Shown: positions 36,443-49,989, counted from the first letter of the stretch. The stretch: DNA of 64,000 nucleotides from Phlebotomus papatasi (GCF_024763615.1 NC_077222.1:105309417-105373416); one strand, 5' to 3'. Notes: generated by a model from the sequence alone, not told the origin. Made by a program: numbers and translations.

Positions 36443-37341
36443 GGGTAAGTGTGCCACATTTCGGCATAGTTGAATGCAAGCGCCAAAGTCTCAAGTTTGA
36501 AATGTAATATCTTTAATAGAAATTGATTCTTTTTATTCTTTCTACTTAAGGAGTGTTACTTAGAACCTTGTAGTTTATCGTCTTTATTTACTCTAAAATC
36601 ATTCTTATTACATTTTAAAATGAATAAAAATGTAGACATAGCTTTGGTGCCCTATTTCGGCCACCTTCATTCTCATAATTCCTTGCCCTTCAGGAATTCT
36701 TCCAATGCCTTTTTCATGTCATCTCTGTTCGCGCCACTGCCTCCTCATCGAAGGAAGCGACACCAACGGGAATTTTCGATGCGTAACTAACTTCACATCG
36801 TATGCTGTCAAGCAAATTACACTCTCTGCCTTCTACACCGCGACACGCGCAACATCACATTTTTCGCCATCTCCGTAAAATCATCATTTATCATCTAAAT
36901 CGTTCATCAGAACGCATCCTATCTTAGCTTATTTTGTAAATTAATAGTCCTTGAGTGAAGTGAAATATATAGAAAGGAGAAAAGCATCAAAAATTGTTCT
37001 CTTCTCGCCGAATCCTCAAGTCTTATATATTTCACAGGTATCTCATACAATAATTGTCAAGGAAGTCATTGAGGTTCAGGATCTCATGCTTTTCAATCCA
37101 TTCTCATAGGTAAATCGTCACAGGTTTCCTTCACAAGGTTTTCCAGTTTGGAACTCATGCTTTTCACTTGTCATTCTCATAGGTAAACCCTAACAATCTC
37201 GTTTGTCGATGCTACATTTTTTTGTTATTCTTTTGCAATGTATAATCTCTGGAGTATGTAAAAACTAAAAATTCATGGAAATTCGAGAAACAAAAAAGGT
37301 GGCCGAAATTACAAGCTGGCCGGAATTTGGCACACTTACCC
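36443..37341. mobile_element. Non-autonomous TA-flanked DNA transposon, about 0.9 kb
   Basis: The terminal inverted repeats start GGGTAAGTGTGCCA and match over about 23 bp with two mismatches. Both ends are bordered by TA (36441-36442 and 37342-37343), consistent with a Tc1/mariner-type target duplication. The interior has a GC-richer core near 36700-36850 but no intact transposase. Confidence 0.65.
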
Positions 37342-38242
37342 TAGCACGAAAATTGCCATAGATTTGGCATCCTCCTCGCTTCGGTGACGGATGACTGAGT
37401 GTGAGAGGAGCTATACGATTTTATAGTAGACGAGCTATTTTTTGGAACAAATTCGTTACTAAGATTGCGTAGGGTGAAAGGAACGTCTATTGACACTTTA
37501 AGAACTCGTGTCAGCACCTATTGACACCCTACTCTGTACCATTTGGGATACAAAATTTGAACATCTCTGTTTATAGTAGAAGGTATATTACAGAAAAAAC
37601 GTTATATTACTTATATTTTACTAGATACATTAAATAATTTTCAACATTTTGACAAAAGTGTCAATAGGGGTTCCCTGTCGAACAGACGTCCCTCCGACCC
37701 TATCTTTTTGTTTCTTCTAGAAGGTACAAATTTATTCCAAAAATTTTCGGTGTCCGTGGACGAGCTACATTGTGGATCAAATTCTTTACTAATATTGATC
37801 ATCTTTTTGAGTCTCGTAAAATGAACAAGATTGTGCCAAAAATTATGGTGTCCGTGGATGAGTTAGTTTTTGGAAAAAATATCTGCCGAAACATTTTACC
37901 GTGTACCTTTGACCGGTTCCCAACCGATTTATTGGACAGATTGAATCACTCAAAAGGTTGTTCAAAATAGTTTTAAAGGTAATCAAATTTATTTTCGTAC
38001 AAAAATTATTTATCGGTTCATAACCGGTTCAATACCGGTTCGCGACCGATTTGAACTGATTTATATTTTACTGAAAACATTGCTGAAAATACCTTTAGAA
38101 TAATATAATTGAATATCGGATAAGAAAAGTGGATTGGAATCGGTTCAGACTTATCAAGAATTCCAAGACCTTTCCAACTAGCCCAAACAAGATACTCAAA
38201 CATTCCAGTGGTTGACTTAAAAGAAGATTTATACTCCGAAGT

Positions 38243-38580
38243 TGAGAATAGAGCACTCTAGCCCAGTAAACTTCTACTCCTATGGCCTCTTTTTCTCTGT
38301 CTCCTCCCACTTTTTCTACCTCTCCTCCTTGCTTCTCTTTCCCTGTCTACAGTTGTCCCGGTTGTTCCGAAGAATGAGGCTTCCGTTGCCGAGATCGTGG
38401 AGGACTCCAAATATTCACTCTCCCCTTTTGGGATATATTACGTTCTGGAAGGCCTTCAAAACAGTCCGGGAGGGTTATTCTAGGTCCGCTGCAGTAAGAC
38501 GGCGCCAAGAAAGGGGCTTGACCGGTAACCCCACTCTAGTGCCAAACTGAGGGCGCGATAATGCGCCCTAAATAATGCCC
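38243..38580. other. GC-rich segment ending in a perfect hairpin, possible LINE 3' end
   Basis: This pyrimidine-rich then GC-rich stretch ends with a perfect 6-bp stem GGGCGC/GCGCCC around the loop GATAAT (about 38552-38569), followed by two imperfect copies of TAATGCCCTA. Such 3' hairpins followed by short repeats occur in some non-LTR retrotransposons. No reverse transcriptase frame is present; classification is a guess. Confidence 0.3.
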
Positions 38581-40068
38581 TAGAGAAAGACTTTGATGGT
38601 TCGTACATACACTACTTTCAAACACTTCATATTCCTCCCATAATCCTTTATGAATCTCACCTATGGCTATATATTTTAATAGCGAGTCCTAAATCACACC
38701 TTCCCTGAAAAAATTGAGAGTCTAGCTCCTTTTCCCTGGTTTCAGGAAGCAAGAATTAAAAACAGGTTTAAAAATGTAATTTTGATGTGTTATTTCGTAC
38801 AATTTTGCACAATTAATATCGCTTTTCTGAAAACTACTATCACATCGCGTAGAGGAGTTATTAGGATTTATATTTATGTACAAAAGATTTGGGCTGGAGC
38901 TGACCGTTTTCGTGAATGGTAAAAAATCCAAAAACTTGAATCACATTGATCGATCGCACGTAGAAGACATTGCTTCGTTGTATCGATCTAATTACATCTA
39001 TTGTAATTCTCCGATGTGCTTCTTCATTCAAAAAAGAAAAACCTTAAAGTTGATAAACATGAAGTAATTTGACTCAAATAGGCCGCAGTTGAGTAATTGT
39101 TAAAGCAATTTTGCATCTTTGATATAAAAATATTTTTCAAGCTTCAACAAACTGAATGTGCAATGAAGGAAAAAAATATTGTTCGGAAGATACTGTTTTG
39201 TGAAAATTGTGGCCTGTTCATCCCCCGAACCTCAATCTCTGTGCTGAATCTCAATTCCTGTAGCTGTGAAGACAGAAGAACCTTCAGTGCGGCGCATACA
39301 AAGACGGTTTTGAGCATATCCGGCTCCGTAGAGGAATTGTGGAACTTGTGTAATCTTCTCACTTGCAGGGTTTTAGTCACTTTTTAGCTTAAAAAATTTA
39401 TTAATTAGTGAAAATTTTGTAATATTTAGACTTTTCAAAAAGGTATTCACCAGATTTATCGCTTCCAGATTGAAATTCCCATGGAATCAAACCAAAGGGT
39501 GGCTTTTAGTGTCATGAAAACATCTCTTAGACAAGTTCCGAAAAATTCGCATTAAAACGTTTTATTCCTTGTACAACCCGGTTAAATCAAGTAGATTAGA
39601 GAGTTCCTATTAAACACTGATACGCAACTTTTAGTGTCCGGTGCAAAATTTTCGTTGAAATTTGGTTTGCTCAATGATGACGTGAATCGTGTGCGAAGAC
39701 AGAAACTTGATTGATCCTTCGCACAAATCGCAATTAAATTTTAATTTTCCCCTAGAAGAAAATTTGAGGATTTCCTGTAGTTTTCTGAGGTGGGATCATG
39801 AACCTTAATTTCTCACGAACAGCTATATTCCTCATTCGATCTTTAGAATAATTCCTTTAACTGCCTGACGGTACCACATCTCGGAAGCTTGTACTTGCCA
39901 TCGTACTCTTTCGGCCATCACTCATAAATAACTACCCTGACTTCCCCACTCACGTCAAAAAATTGAATGAGTTGAAATAGTTTGCGAAATTGAAAGACTA
40001 GTAAAACACAAAAAAAGTTCTTATTCCCATTTTCTTATATATTTGATAATTAACTTCATATTAAGTTA

Positions 40069-40111
40069 TTTATTCATTAATTTTCATATTACGTGTTAGT
40101 CCAAGTTTATT
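40069..40111 (-). other. Two AATAAA poly(A) signals for gene C
   Basis: Minus-strand AATAAA occurs at 40106-40111 and 40069-40074, 48-90 nt past the gene C stop. The second is a better-spaced match to the signal at 54324-54329 of gene D. Confidence 0.55.
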
Positions 40112-40158
40112 CTTCAAAAAACATTATGTGATAGAAAAAAATGGGTTTCCCAAAAAGT

Positions 40159-43100
40159 TTAGTGTTTTATCGCTGAAATACCAGGCCGTTTCTGGGTTTT
40201 CTTCTTGCTGGGTAAAGGTAAGGGCACTCTTGGAGCACATACGCCGCCTACAAGGCATGCATTATTGTCACAGTGACAACGCCATGAAGTTGGTGATGTT
40301 GTGTCCGCAGCACAGTCGTCAGGGTTCACCGAGCAATCATCCTCGCAAGCCTTACCTTCCCGGAATGAGGCAAATGGTCCACAGGGACACAGACTAATTC
40401 CAAGTTCGACTCTAATACAAATTCCTAAGAGTCTTAAGAATCCAGATTTACAGTAGCATCCATCTGTACAGGGTAGTTCCAAACATAGGTCAATATCCAA
40501 CAAACCACATTCGTCTTCGCAACCCCTTCCACATCTGTATTCTTCATCAGGACCACAAGGGGAACAATTATCCTCTTGTACACACATTCCATTGACTCTC
40601 TTATAGCCATTCCTGCAGTAACATCCCTTGCAACAGCTCTCCAATTCACATTCCGGGGCTACCGTACACTCCTCCTCGCAGGTCTTTCCATCTTTGTAGA
40701 TTTCATTATCACCAGTACATGGACAATCTTCTTCGAGAACGCAGTCACCCGCGGCATTCCTTCTGTATCCTGGTGCACAATAACATCCAAGTTCTGTAGC
40801 CACATCTGCGCAAGTTGCACAATTTACATCACAAGACTCTGCACAATCACTAGATACCCTGTAGACTTCGTTCGCACCATCGCAAGTACAACGCTCTACC
40901 CCTTGACAGGTTCCATCAACAAGTTTGAACCCTTCCATGCAGAAGCAATCCTTGTAGCATTCTTGAGTAGAACAGTTTGATGGTACCTCGCATTCGTATT
41001 CACAAGGCTTTCCGAATTTGTATTGAGAATTTGCTGGACATGGACAATTGGACTGTTCGACACATTCTTCATTAACAGGATCCCACTTGAAACCATCGTT
41101 ACAGAAGCAACCGTAATAAGTCGGATCATTCTCACATTCTGTAGTTGGTTCACAACTATCGAGGCAAGGATTCAACACTTGGTAACTTTGATTAGGAACA
41201 GTGCAGGTACAAAACTCTAGCTCTTGACAGGTTCCGTCAACCATTCTATATCCATCATTACAGAAGCAATCCTTGTAGCATTCTTGAGTAGAACAGTCTG
41301 ACGGTACTTCGCATTCGTATTCGCATGGCTTTCCGAATTTGTATTGAGAATTATCTGGACATGGACAACTTGTCTGGTTGAAACACTGTTCAGTAACAGG
41401 GTCCCACTTGAAACCATCGTTACAGAAGCAACCGTAATAAGTCGGATCATTCTCACATTCTGTAGTTGGTGCACAACTATCAAGGCAAGGATTCAACACT
41501 TGGTAACTTTGATTAGGAACAGTGCAGGTGCAACTCTCTAGCTCTTGACAGGTTCCGTCAACCATTCTATATCCATCATTACAGAAGCAATCCTTGTAGC
41601 ATTCTTGAGTAGAACAGTCTGACGGTACTTCGCATTCGTATTCGCATGGCTTTCCGAATTTGTATTGAGAATTATCTGGACATGGACAACTTGTCTGGTT
41701 GAAACACTGTTCAGTAACAGGGTCCCACTTGAAACCATCGTTACAGAAGCAACCGTAATAAGTCGGATCATTCTCACATTCTGTAGTTGGTGCACAACTA
41801 TCAAGGCAAGGATTCAACACTTGGTAACTCTGATTAGGAACAGTGCAGGTACAACTCTCTAGCTCTTGACAGGTTCCGTCAACCATTCTATATCCATCAT
41901 TACAGAAGCAATCCTTGTAGCATTCTTGAGTAGAACAGTCTGACGGTACTTCGCATTCGTATTCGCATGGCTTTCCGAATTTGTATTGAGAATTATCTGG
42001 ACATGGACAACTTGTCTGGTTGAAACACTGTTCAGTAACAGGGTCCCACTTGAAACCATCGTTACAGAAGCAACCGTAATAAGTCGGATCATTCTCACAT
42101 TCTGTAGTTGGTGCACAACTATCGAGGCAAGGATTCAACACTTGGTAACTTTGATTAGGAACAGTGCAGGTACAACGGTCTAGCTCTTGACAGGTTCCGT
42201 CAACCATTCTATATCCATCATTACAGAAGCAATCCTTGTAGCATTCTTGAGTAGAACAGTCTGACGGTACTTCGCATTCGTATTCGCATGGCTTTCCGAA
42301 TTTGTATTGAGAATTATCTGGACATGGACAACTTGTCTGGTTGAAACACTGTTCAGTAACAGGGTCCCACTTGAAACCATCGTTACAGAAGCAACCGTAA
42401 TAAGTCGGATCATTCTCACATTCTGTAGTTGGTGCACAACTATCAAGGCAAGGATTCAACACTTGGTAACTCTGATTAGGAACAGTGCAGGTACAACTCT
42501 CTAGCTCTTGACAGGTTCCGTCAACCATTCTATATCCATCATTACAGAAGCAATCCTTGTAGCATTCTTGAGTAGAACAGTCTGACGGTACTTCGCATTC
42601 GTATTCGCATGGCTTTCCGAATTTGTATTGAGAATTATCTGGACATGGACAACTTGTCTGGTTGAAACACTGTTCAGTAACAGGGTCCCACTTGAAACCA
42701 TCGTTACAGAAGCAACCGTAATAAGTCGGATCATTCTCACATTCTGTAGTTGGTGCACAACTATCGAGGCAAGGATTCAACACTTGGTAACTTTGATTAG
42801 GAACAGTGCAGGTACAACGGTCTAGCTCTTGACAGGTTCCGTCAACCATTCTATATCCATCATTACAGAAGCAATCCTTGTAGCATTCTTGAGTAGAACA
42901 GTCTGACGGTACTTCGCATTCGTATTCGCATGGCTTTCCGAATTTGTATTGAGAATTCGCTGGACATGGACAACTTGTCTGGTTGAAACACTGTTCAGTA
43001 ACAGGGTCCCACTTGAAACCATCGTTACAGAAGCAACCGTAATAAGTCGGATCATTCTCACATTCTGTAGTTGGTGCACAACTATCCAGGCAGGGGTTTA

Positions 43101-46100
43101 GCACTTGGTAACTCTGATTAGGAACAGTGCAGGTACATCTATCTAGCTCTTGACAGGTTCCGTCAACCATTCTATATCCATCATTACAGAAGCAATCCTT
43201 GTAGCATTCTTGAGTAGAACAGTCTGACGGTACTTCGCATTCGTATTCGCATGGCTTTCCGAATTTGTATTGAGAATTATCTGGACATGGACAACTTGTC
43301 TGGTTGAAACACTGTTCAGTAACAGGGTCCCACTTGAAACCATCGTTACAGAAGCAACCGTAATAAGTCGGATCATTCTCACATTCTGTAGTTGGTGCAC
43401 AACTATCGAGGCAAGGATTCAACACTTGGTAACTTTGATTAGGAACAGTGCAGGTACAACGGTCTAGCTCTTGACAGGTTCCGTCAACCATTCTATATCC
43501 ATCATTACAGAAGCAATCCTTGTAGCATTCTTGAGTAGAACAGTCTGACGGTACTTCGCATTCGTATTCGCATGGCTTTCCGAATTTGTATTGAGAATTC
43601 GCTGGACATGGACAACTTGTCTGGTTGAAACACTGTTCAGTAACAGGGTCCCACTTGAAACCATCGTTACAGAAGCAACCGTAATAAGTCGGATCATTCT
43701 CACATTCTGTAGTTGGTGCACAACTATCCAGGCAGGGGTTTAGCACTTGGTAACTCTGATTAGGAACAGTGCAGGTACATCTATCTAGCTCTTGACAGGT
43801 TCCATCAACAAGCTTATATCCATCCTTACAATAACAAGCCCTATAGCACTCTTGATCAGAGCAATCGCCTGGTGGTTCACATTCGTATTCACATGGTTTT
43901 CCGTGTTTGTATTCCGCATTTCTGTCAGGACAGGGGCATGCACTATCTTTTACACATACCCCTAAAATTCTCTTGTAGCCATCCTTACATTTGCATCTGT
44001 TTACAGTATTCTGACCATCGCAAACGACTGTATTTCCTTCGCAACTTTCTAGACACTCATTGGTAAACCCGAATTCCTCGTTATCTGGGCATGGACATTT
44101 GTCATCTGGAGCGCATTTACCATCAATTCTCTTGTAGTTTCGAATACAGTAACATCCGAAAGATGATGGTTCAGACCTGCAATCATCCCAAGTTTTACTA
44201 CAGTCTTCGTTGCATTCGTTATTATTTTGATACGCTTCATTATCTCCACATTTGCAATTACTTCCAGAGACACATTTTCCATTGACTCTTACATAGCCAT
44301 CATCACAGAAGCATCCTTTGTAGCATAGCTCTTGTGAACAATCAAGGTTTCCGGTGACGCACTTTTCATTGCATTTACTGCTATACTTGTACTTTTCATT
44401 TGCTTTGCATGGACAGTGTGAATCAGACACACATTTACCTTTGTTGTCTCTTCTGAATCCTGGTGCACAGTAACAGCCAGCGTGTACTGGTAAATCTACA
44501 CATGTGTCGGGGTTACCTTCGCATTTTTCAAGGCACTGATTTGAATAAGAGTATTCCTCATTCTCATTGCACACGCAATTATCAAATGGTTGGCAGGTAC
44601 CGTTGACTCTTACGTATCCATCTTTGCAGAAGCATCCTTTGAAAGTTTCACCTTGTGGACAGCTATCATAGTTTGGTTGACAATTTTCACGACATCTGTC
44701 TCCGTATTTGTATTCCTCATTTTTCGAGCAAGGACATAAGTGATCTCTTACGCATATACCCAGTATCCTTTTGTAACCTTCCTTACACTTGCATCTGTTT
44801 TCTGTGCTCAAACCTTTGCAAGATTCCGGATTTCCTGCACAACTTTCTAGGCATTCATTTGTAAAACCAAATTCTTCATTTCTTGGACAAGGACATATGT
44901 CATCTGGAACACATTTTCCAGTAATTCTCTTGTAATTTCGGACACAATAGCATCCGTAAGAAGTCGGTTCACCTCTGCAGTCGTCCCATGTTTTCGTACA
45001 ATCTTCGGAACATTCATTGGAGTTGACGTATTCTTCATTTTCTCCGCATCCGCAATTGCTGCCTGGTACACACTTCCCATCGAGCCTGACATATCCTTCG
45101 TTGCAGAAGCATCCCTTGTAGCATAGTTCTTGTGAGCAGTCTGTCGAACCAAAACTACATTTTTCTTCGCATTCACTACCGTATTTGTATGACTCATTTT
45201 CATTGCATTTGCAGAGAGTATCCCGAACACATACTCCAAGAATTCTTTTATAACCATGCTTACACTGGCACCTTTTATAAATAGGTTCTAGCACACAATC
45301 TTCAACAGTTTTAGTGCAGTCCTCAAAGCATTCGTTTCCGTTAGCATATTCCTCATTCCTCCCACAGGAACATTCACTGTCGGGGACACATAAACCATTG
45401 ACTCGCCTGTAACCGTCTTGGCAAAAACAGTCTTTGTAGCATTCCGAATCCTTACAGTCACTTGGACCACTACTGCATTCCTCTTCACAATGACTTCCGT
45501 AGACATATTCCTCGTTCTTTGGACAAGGGCAGTTGGTATCGGGAACACAAACACCGTTTACCCTCTTGAAGTTGTCCTTGCAGAAACAGTCGAAGTAATG
45601 CTTATCACTTGAACAGGAGCTATCAGATGCTCCACAACCCTCGCTACATTTACTTCCATACTTGTACTCTTCGTTGCTGGGACACTGACATTGAGAAGGT
45701 GGTTGACATACTCCGTTAACCCTCTTGTAATTTCCTACGCAGTGACATCGATTGCTGCACTTCTTCTTCCAACAGTCAACTGAGCTTGCTCCACAATCTT
45801 CATCACAATCCGTTCCGCACTTGTATTCCTCGTATTTGGGACATTCGCAATCTTCTTCAGGTACACAGCGACCTCTAACTCGTTTGTAACCTTTGTCACA
45901 GAAACATCCCTCTTTGCATCCCTCATATACACAGTCCTCTTTTGACTTGGTGCAGTCTTCAAAACAGGATTTACCACAAACCGTATACACTTCATTCTGA
46001 CCGGAACATTCAGGGGGAGGACAGTTTGAAACAGGAACACAAACTCCTGCTACTCTTTTGTAACCATTGATGCAGAAACAACCTTGGTCGCAAGCGTAGT

Positions 46101-47041
46101 TGTTGCAGGATCCTTCGGAACCGTTACAATCTTCATTGCATCGTTTACCGCAATGGGTGTATTCCTCATTTGGTGGGCACTTCTTTACACATTTATCTTG
46201 TGGAAGGCATTTTCCATTGACCCTTGCGTATCCGTGTTGACAGAAGCATCCTGCCTCGCACTGTTCATACTTGCACTCCTTCTTGTCTACATAACACTTC
46301 TCCTTGCATCGATATCCACATTCGCGGTATTCTTCATGACTTCCACATTCAGGTTCCTTGGGGCACTCACTCTTCCGGACACAAAGTCCAGTTGTGGGAT
46401 GTCTAGCATAGCCTTTACGACAGTAGCAACCTGTTGGACAATTATTAGGGTATTTCCGACTTTCACAATCACGGTCCACGCCATCGCAAGTCTCCTGACA
46501 CTCCGGCGCCTGACCGCAACCTAACCAAACTTCGTTTTTGGGACAATAGGGATCTGAAAGTGTTAAATTTAAGATAAATATTCTGTAATGCTCTAATTGA
46601 TAAAAATGATAAAATTACTTGGGCAATTCTTTTGTGGAACACATGGTCCTCCTGCACCGTCCCTGGCGTATCCTGGTTTGCAGAAGCATCCACTTGTGCA
46701 TTTGACATGAGATCTGGGACAGTCTTTGCCCAAATTGGAACATTCAACTTGGCAAGCAGGTCCACATTGGAGAAATTCTTCATTCGCTTGACATGCTTTT
46801 ACTGACTCTTCGGTAGTTGGATCTGGTTTTTGTGGAACGTATTCAAATAAGGGGCAACTCTTGACATGAACACACTGATTGGTATCCGGATGACGAGCAT
46901 AACCATGTTTGCAGTAGCAACCTTGAGGACAGAGTCCAGATGTCGGTTTTTCGCAGGCCCTTCCGTAATTTTCACATGTTGTTTGGCATAGTGGGGCTTC
47001 GCCACAGAAGAGGTACTCTTCGTGCTTTGGACAAGATGGCC
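40159..47041 (-). CDS. Gene C main exons: secreted TIL-repeat protein (about 42 TIL domains with its 5' exons)
   Basis: There are two exons, 46619-47041 (423 nt, two TIL domains) and 40159-46553 (6395 nt), split by a 65-nt phase-1 GT-AG intron. With the 5' exons at 52659-53060 the CDS is 7149 nt, giving 2382 aa. The large exon has 17 diverse TILs, nine 107-aa TIL pairs (18 domains), four final TILs and a basic tail (PSKKKTQKRPG...). The first three domains of the large exon, the last four and the tail are almost identical to gene D, while domains 5-12 follow gene B, so the gene is a mosaic of its neighbours. The 3' similarity to D stops about 20 nt past the stop codon. The acceptor at 47041 is phase 1 and no signal peptide is encoded here. 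The function is inferred only from domain content: an extracellular disulfide-rich structural or inhibitor protein. Confidence 0.85.
40885..43773 (-). repeat. Gene C tandem array: nine 321-bp TIL-pair units
   Basis: The array is 2889 bp, exactly 9 x 321. Units 1-8 are nearly identical to one another and to units in genes B and D; the last unit is divergent and shared with gene D. Units mostly carry FNQTSC where the homogenised B units carry FNQTNC. Alternating DNSQ/ANSQ and LDRC/LESC variants suggest two-unit duplications. Confidence 0.9.
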
Positions 47042-47504
47042 CTGAAAATTTTGAAGCTTAGAGTGTTTTCAGAACACTTAACCTAAGATAGTTCGTCTCA
47101 TAATGAAACACCATTCATAATTGCTTTAGTATAATAGAGGTCGTTGTGACTAAAAAGACTTAATGTCCTATACCCAGCGACCAGCGAATGCTAACGATGC
47201 TTACCGATTTCAATTCAGCTGAAAACATCTATTTTCAACTGATTTCTGCTAGACCTATAACGACACTCGCAAGATATTGCTATTTCTGTATGTTTGGTTA
47301 GCACCTCTTGTTCGAGAACTGCTAACCAGTCAGCATATTTTTGCTGATCGGCTCAGCACAAATAAGCTCAAATCGCTGCTTTTTTTCAACTGATCTGCGC
47401 TCGATGGAATTATTCGATGAAATTTCATACGAAAACGTTTCCTTCCAACGATTTTAAAGCCTAATTAGAGGAAGGGCTCATAAGTTTGTACAGGGTTCTT
47501 ATAA

Positions 47505-47766
47505 TAATAATGCTGGCACAACATTCCATGAAGAAACAAGGCCTTCCCGCAAGGGGATTTCTAGACATGTATTATTATTTTTTCTTGTACGGGATGAGGT
47601 TGTCAGTCCCATGCCCGTGGAATCTAGTGCAGTGAAGCTCACTGAATGCAATCCGAACACCTTTAACGCCAGAAAAATTCCTGGTGACCTAAAGGGGATT
47701 CGAACCCGGGACACTTGCATCATAGAGCAAGTGCTCTACAGCTTGCCCCATTGAGTGCTCTCAAGA
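47505..47766 (-). mobile_element. tRNA-derived SINE, about 262 bp, with 10-bp target-site duplication
   Basis: On the minus strand the head contains a tRNA-like segment with an A-box region (GCTGTAGAGCACTTGC) and a B-box (GGGTTCGAATCCC), followed by an unrelated body and a short ATT-rich tail. The direct repeat GTTCTTATAA flanks it at 47495-47504 and 47767-47776. It is not a functional tRNA gene because the acceptor stem does not close. Confidence 0.75.
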
Positions 47767-48954
47767 GTTCTTATAAGCATCAATATATTAAGTTTGAAGA
47801 TTCATTCAATGCTAATCGATTTTTTTGTTACTCACTTTTTATAAGGGTTGTTTAGAATCTTGGCAATCTGTTAATTGACTTTGGTTTTACTGAAATCAGT
47901 CTTAATATTTTTAAAAATGAATTGATATGTAGAGGTGAATTTGACATTAATTTTGGACACCTTGGTTGCAAATTTGGACACTTTGCTTGTAATTTTGGAA
48001 GCTAATCTGCCTCAATGGGATACTCATTGTTCTATATTTCAGGAACCAATCTTACTAAGTCTTATTCTTGTTCGTGGAAGGGAACCGTAGAATGTCACAA
48101 AAAGCCCGAAAACTTTCCATATCATTCATTAAAGTGAGTTGACTTCGGTACTTAAAGTAAGCGCGGATTCGCGCACACCCTGGCCTTTCCGGGAGCATTT
48201 TAAGGCTTTTCTCACTGCATCCCTTTCGCAAAAATGATGCTCCTTTTTTTCTCCAGGCATTTATCCAACCTAGTCATCACAAAAGCTAAAACTTCACGAA
48301 ATTTCGAGATAAGAAACACCTATCCAAAATAAGGAGTATCACCTCACTGGTGAATCTGTTAGAAAATTTCCCATTTTTCACACGAAAAATGTAATTCACA
48401 ATGAAAATCTCACTTTTAGTCAAATGTACGAATCACCATTAACGTGAATCAACACAATTTTCAATGAATATGTAATAATAACACTCAAAAATATCGCAGA
48501 GAAATTAGTAATACTTCACCACAGCTTTACAAGACTGAAGTAAACACGAAGTTCTGTCGTATTTCTCGTAAGCAATTGCTTACACTGAATTTTCAATAGA
48601 GTAATTTCAACTCAAATCATATTCAAAGTTTAACGTATTTAGTGTTAAAATCTTCCAAAAAGAACAAGTATTTAGATAGAATTCATTATTTGACAAATAT
48701 TGGAATAAACATCTATAATTTCAATCAATTTATTTTAAGTGTCCAAGTCTACCCTCAAAGTGTCCAGATTTAGAAACAGTCCTAAATTAAGAGCTCTTCC
48801 CTTAGTTGAAAATTAATTCTTTAATGCTTTGTACTGGACCCATTCGACCCCCCCAGAGTCGTATTCTGCAAAACGTTCCGTTTTCCACATTTCAAACTTT
48901 ATTAGATTTAAGTTTAAATTCATTTCAATGATTAATTTCTTTCCAAACATAATT

Positions 48955-49320
48955 CGCTATATATAAAGGGAAAACTCTGTCTCTTTTTCTAGAGCTTCTG
49001 GCTGTAATGGAGAAGTCGACAACAACAGCGGTGACACGTAAGTAACCATTTGATTACTAATCCCGACAAATTGTTTATTTCGAATTGTTTATGGTCCATC
49101 CATATGAATAATGCTGCTTTGAAAATTTGTTTGAAGTCGACTTAAAGCTCGCGAATTGAAAATTGACAACACGTCAGCGCTCGCAGCGCCACTCACGGTG
49201 GAAAGTAGTGCCCTCACGCGGAGGAAAAGATTGTCAATGTCAGTGCATTAAACCTTAAAAGCTTTTCTTGTTTTTGTTAAAAAATAATCCAAAAATGTAT
49301 ACTTTCAAAGGTAAGTACAC
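48955..49320 (+). promoter_or_regulatory. Possible orphan promoter and first-exon remnants on the plus strand
   Basis: A TATATATAAAGGG box (about 48958) precedes a pyrimidine tract and a short frame starting ATGGAGAAGTCGACA that runs into a GTAAGT donor. Farther on a GC-rich segment (CAGCGCTCGCAGCGCCACTC) precedes another ATG frame ending at a GTAAGT donor (about 49292-49315). The obvious downstream acceptor gives an immediate stop. No coding continuation was found. Confidence 0.25.
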
Positions 49321-49989
49321 CAAATTTAATATTTAAATCATTGAAGTGTATTTATTTGTCATCCATTTTATTTATTATTTTATATATAAAGGCTGAAAAC
49401 TACCAAAAATTCTTTTGTGATACTAGATGATGGAAGGAACGAAAGCGCAATAATAGTGTTGACTATTTCTTCTATGTCTTGTAAATATCTTATGTCAATG
49501 TCCTCTTTATATCATTATGATTTTTCTCCTCTCTATCTTATTCTTCTAATAAAATATCATTCTGTTAGACATTAATACCAGTTTTTCCACAACTCAAGAC
49601 TTTAAAGATTTTTTTCGTTTTGGTGGAATAGTAAATGAGATTAATTTGGAATCTCTGCTTAATAAGAATGATTATGTTTTGGCTTTTGTCTATAAGTTCG
49701 TTAAAAAATCATGCTATCTGTAGTTACTATTGAATGACATTACTGAGAATTTCAGATTAATATAAACTTGTGCAATATAATATTGTTCTTTTCAGCTATA
49801 AATATGTGAACCACAGATAACAACCTTCAATATTGCAAATTCACTTTCCAGCTTTTTTTTCGAATTTTAATTTTTATAATTCTATCGAACTGTGTTTTTT
49901 TTTCTTTTTTAAAATGTTCTTTGCATGGCCACTGAAACGAATAAAATTGGCTCGACGCAATTCAAAAATGGAATTTTCACGAATTCCTA

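Larger units (their letters stand above)
35493..37903. mobile_element. TA-flanked inverted-repeat element, about 2.4 kb, with nested insertions
   Basis: The termini CACGGTAAAA (35493) and TTTTACCGTG (to 37903) are perfect inverted repeats, each bordered by TA, as in Tc1/mariner-like elements. The interior contains repeated segments around GGTGTCC and two nested foldback elements. No transposase frame is seen. The terminal repeats are only 10 bp, so the outer limits are tentative. Confidence 0.5.
34931..40158. other. Gene B/gene C intergenic spacer with nested transposons
   Basis: No protein gene is supported here. It holds the conserved upstream block of gene B, a nest of TA-flanked and foldback elements (35493-37903), a GC-rich segment ending in a hairpin (38243-38580) and the gene C poly(A) signals. 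The stretch 38600-40060 shows only short frames without recognisable domains. Confidence 0.55.

Noticed and set aside
36443..37341. Transposase remnant in the 0.9-kb TA-flanked element
   Set aside because: A short frame including MKKALEEFLKGKEL on the minus strand was seen but is too short and unspecific to assign to a transposase.
38243..38550. 102-codon plus-strand frame as a gene
   Set aside because: It begins in a pyrimidine-rich low-complexity tract and lies in a segment that looks like a retroelement end; no domain is recognisable.
47690..47766. Functional tRNA gene
   Set aside because: A- and B-box-like sequences are present, but the acceptor stem does not close and the segment is fused to a SINE body with a tail and target-site duplication.
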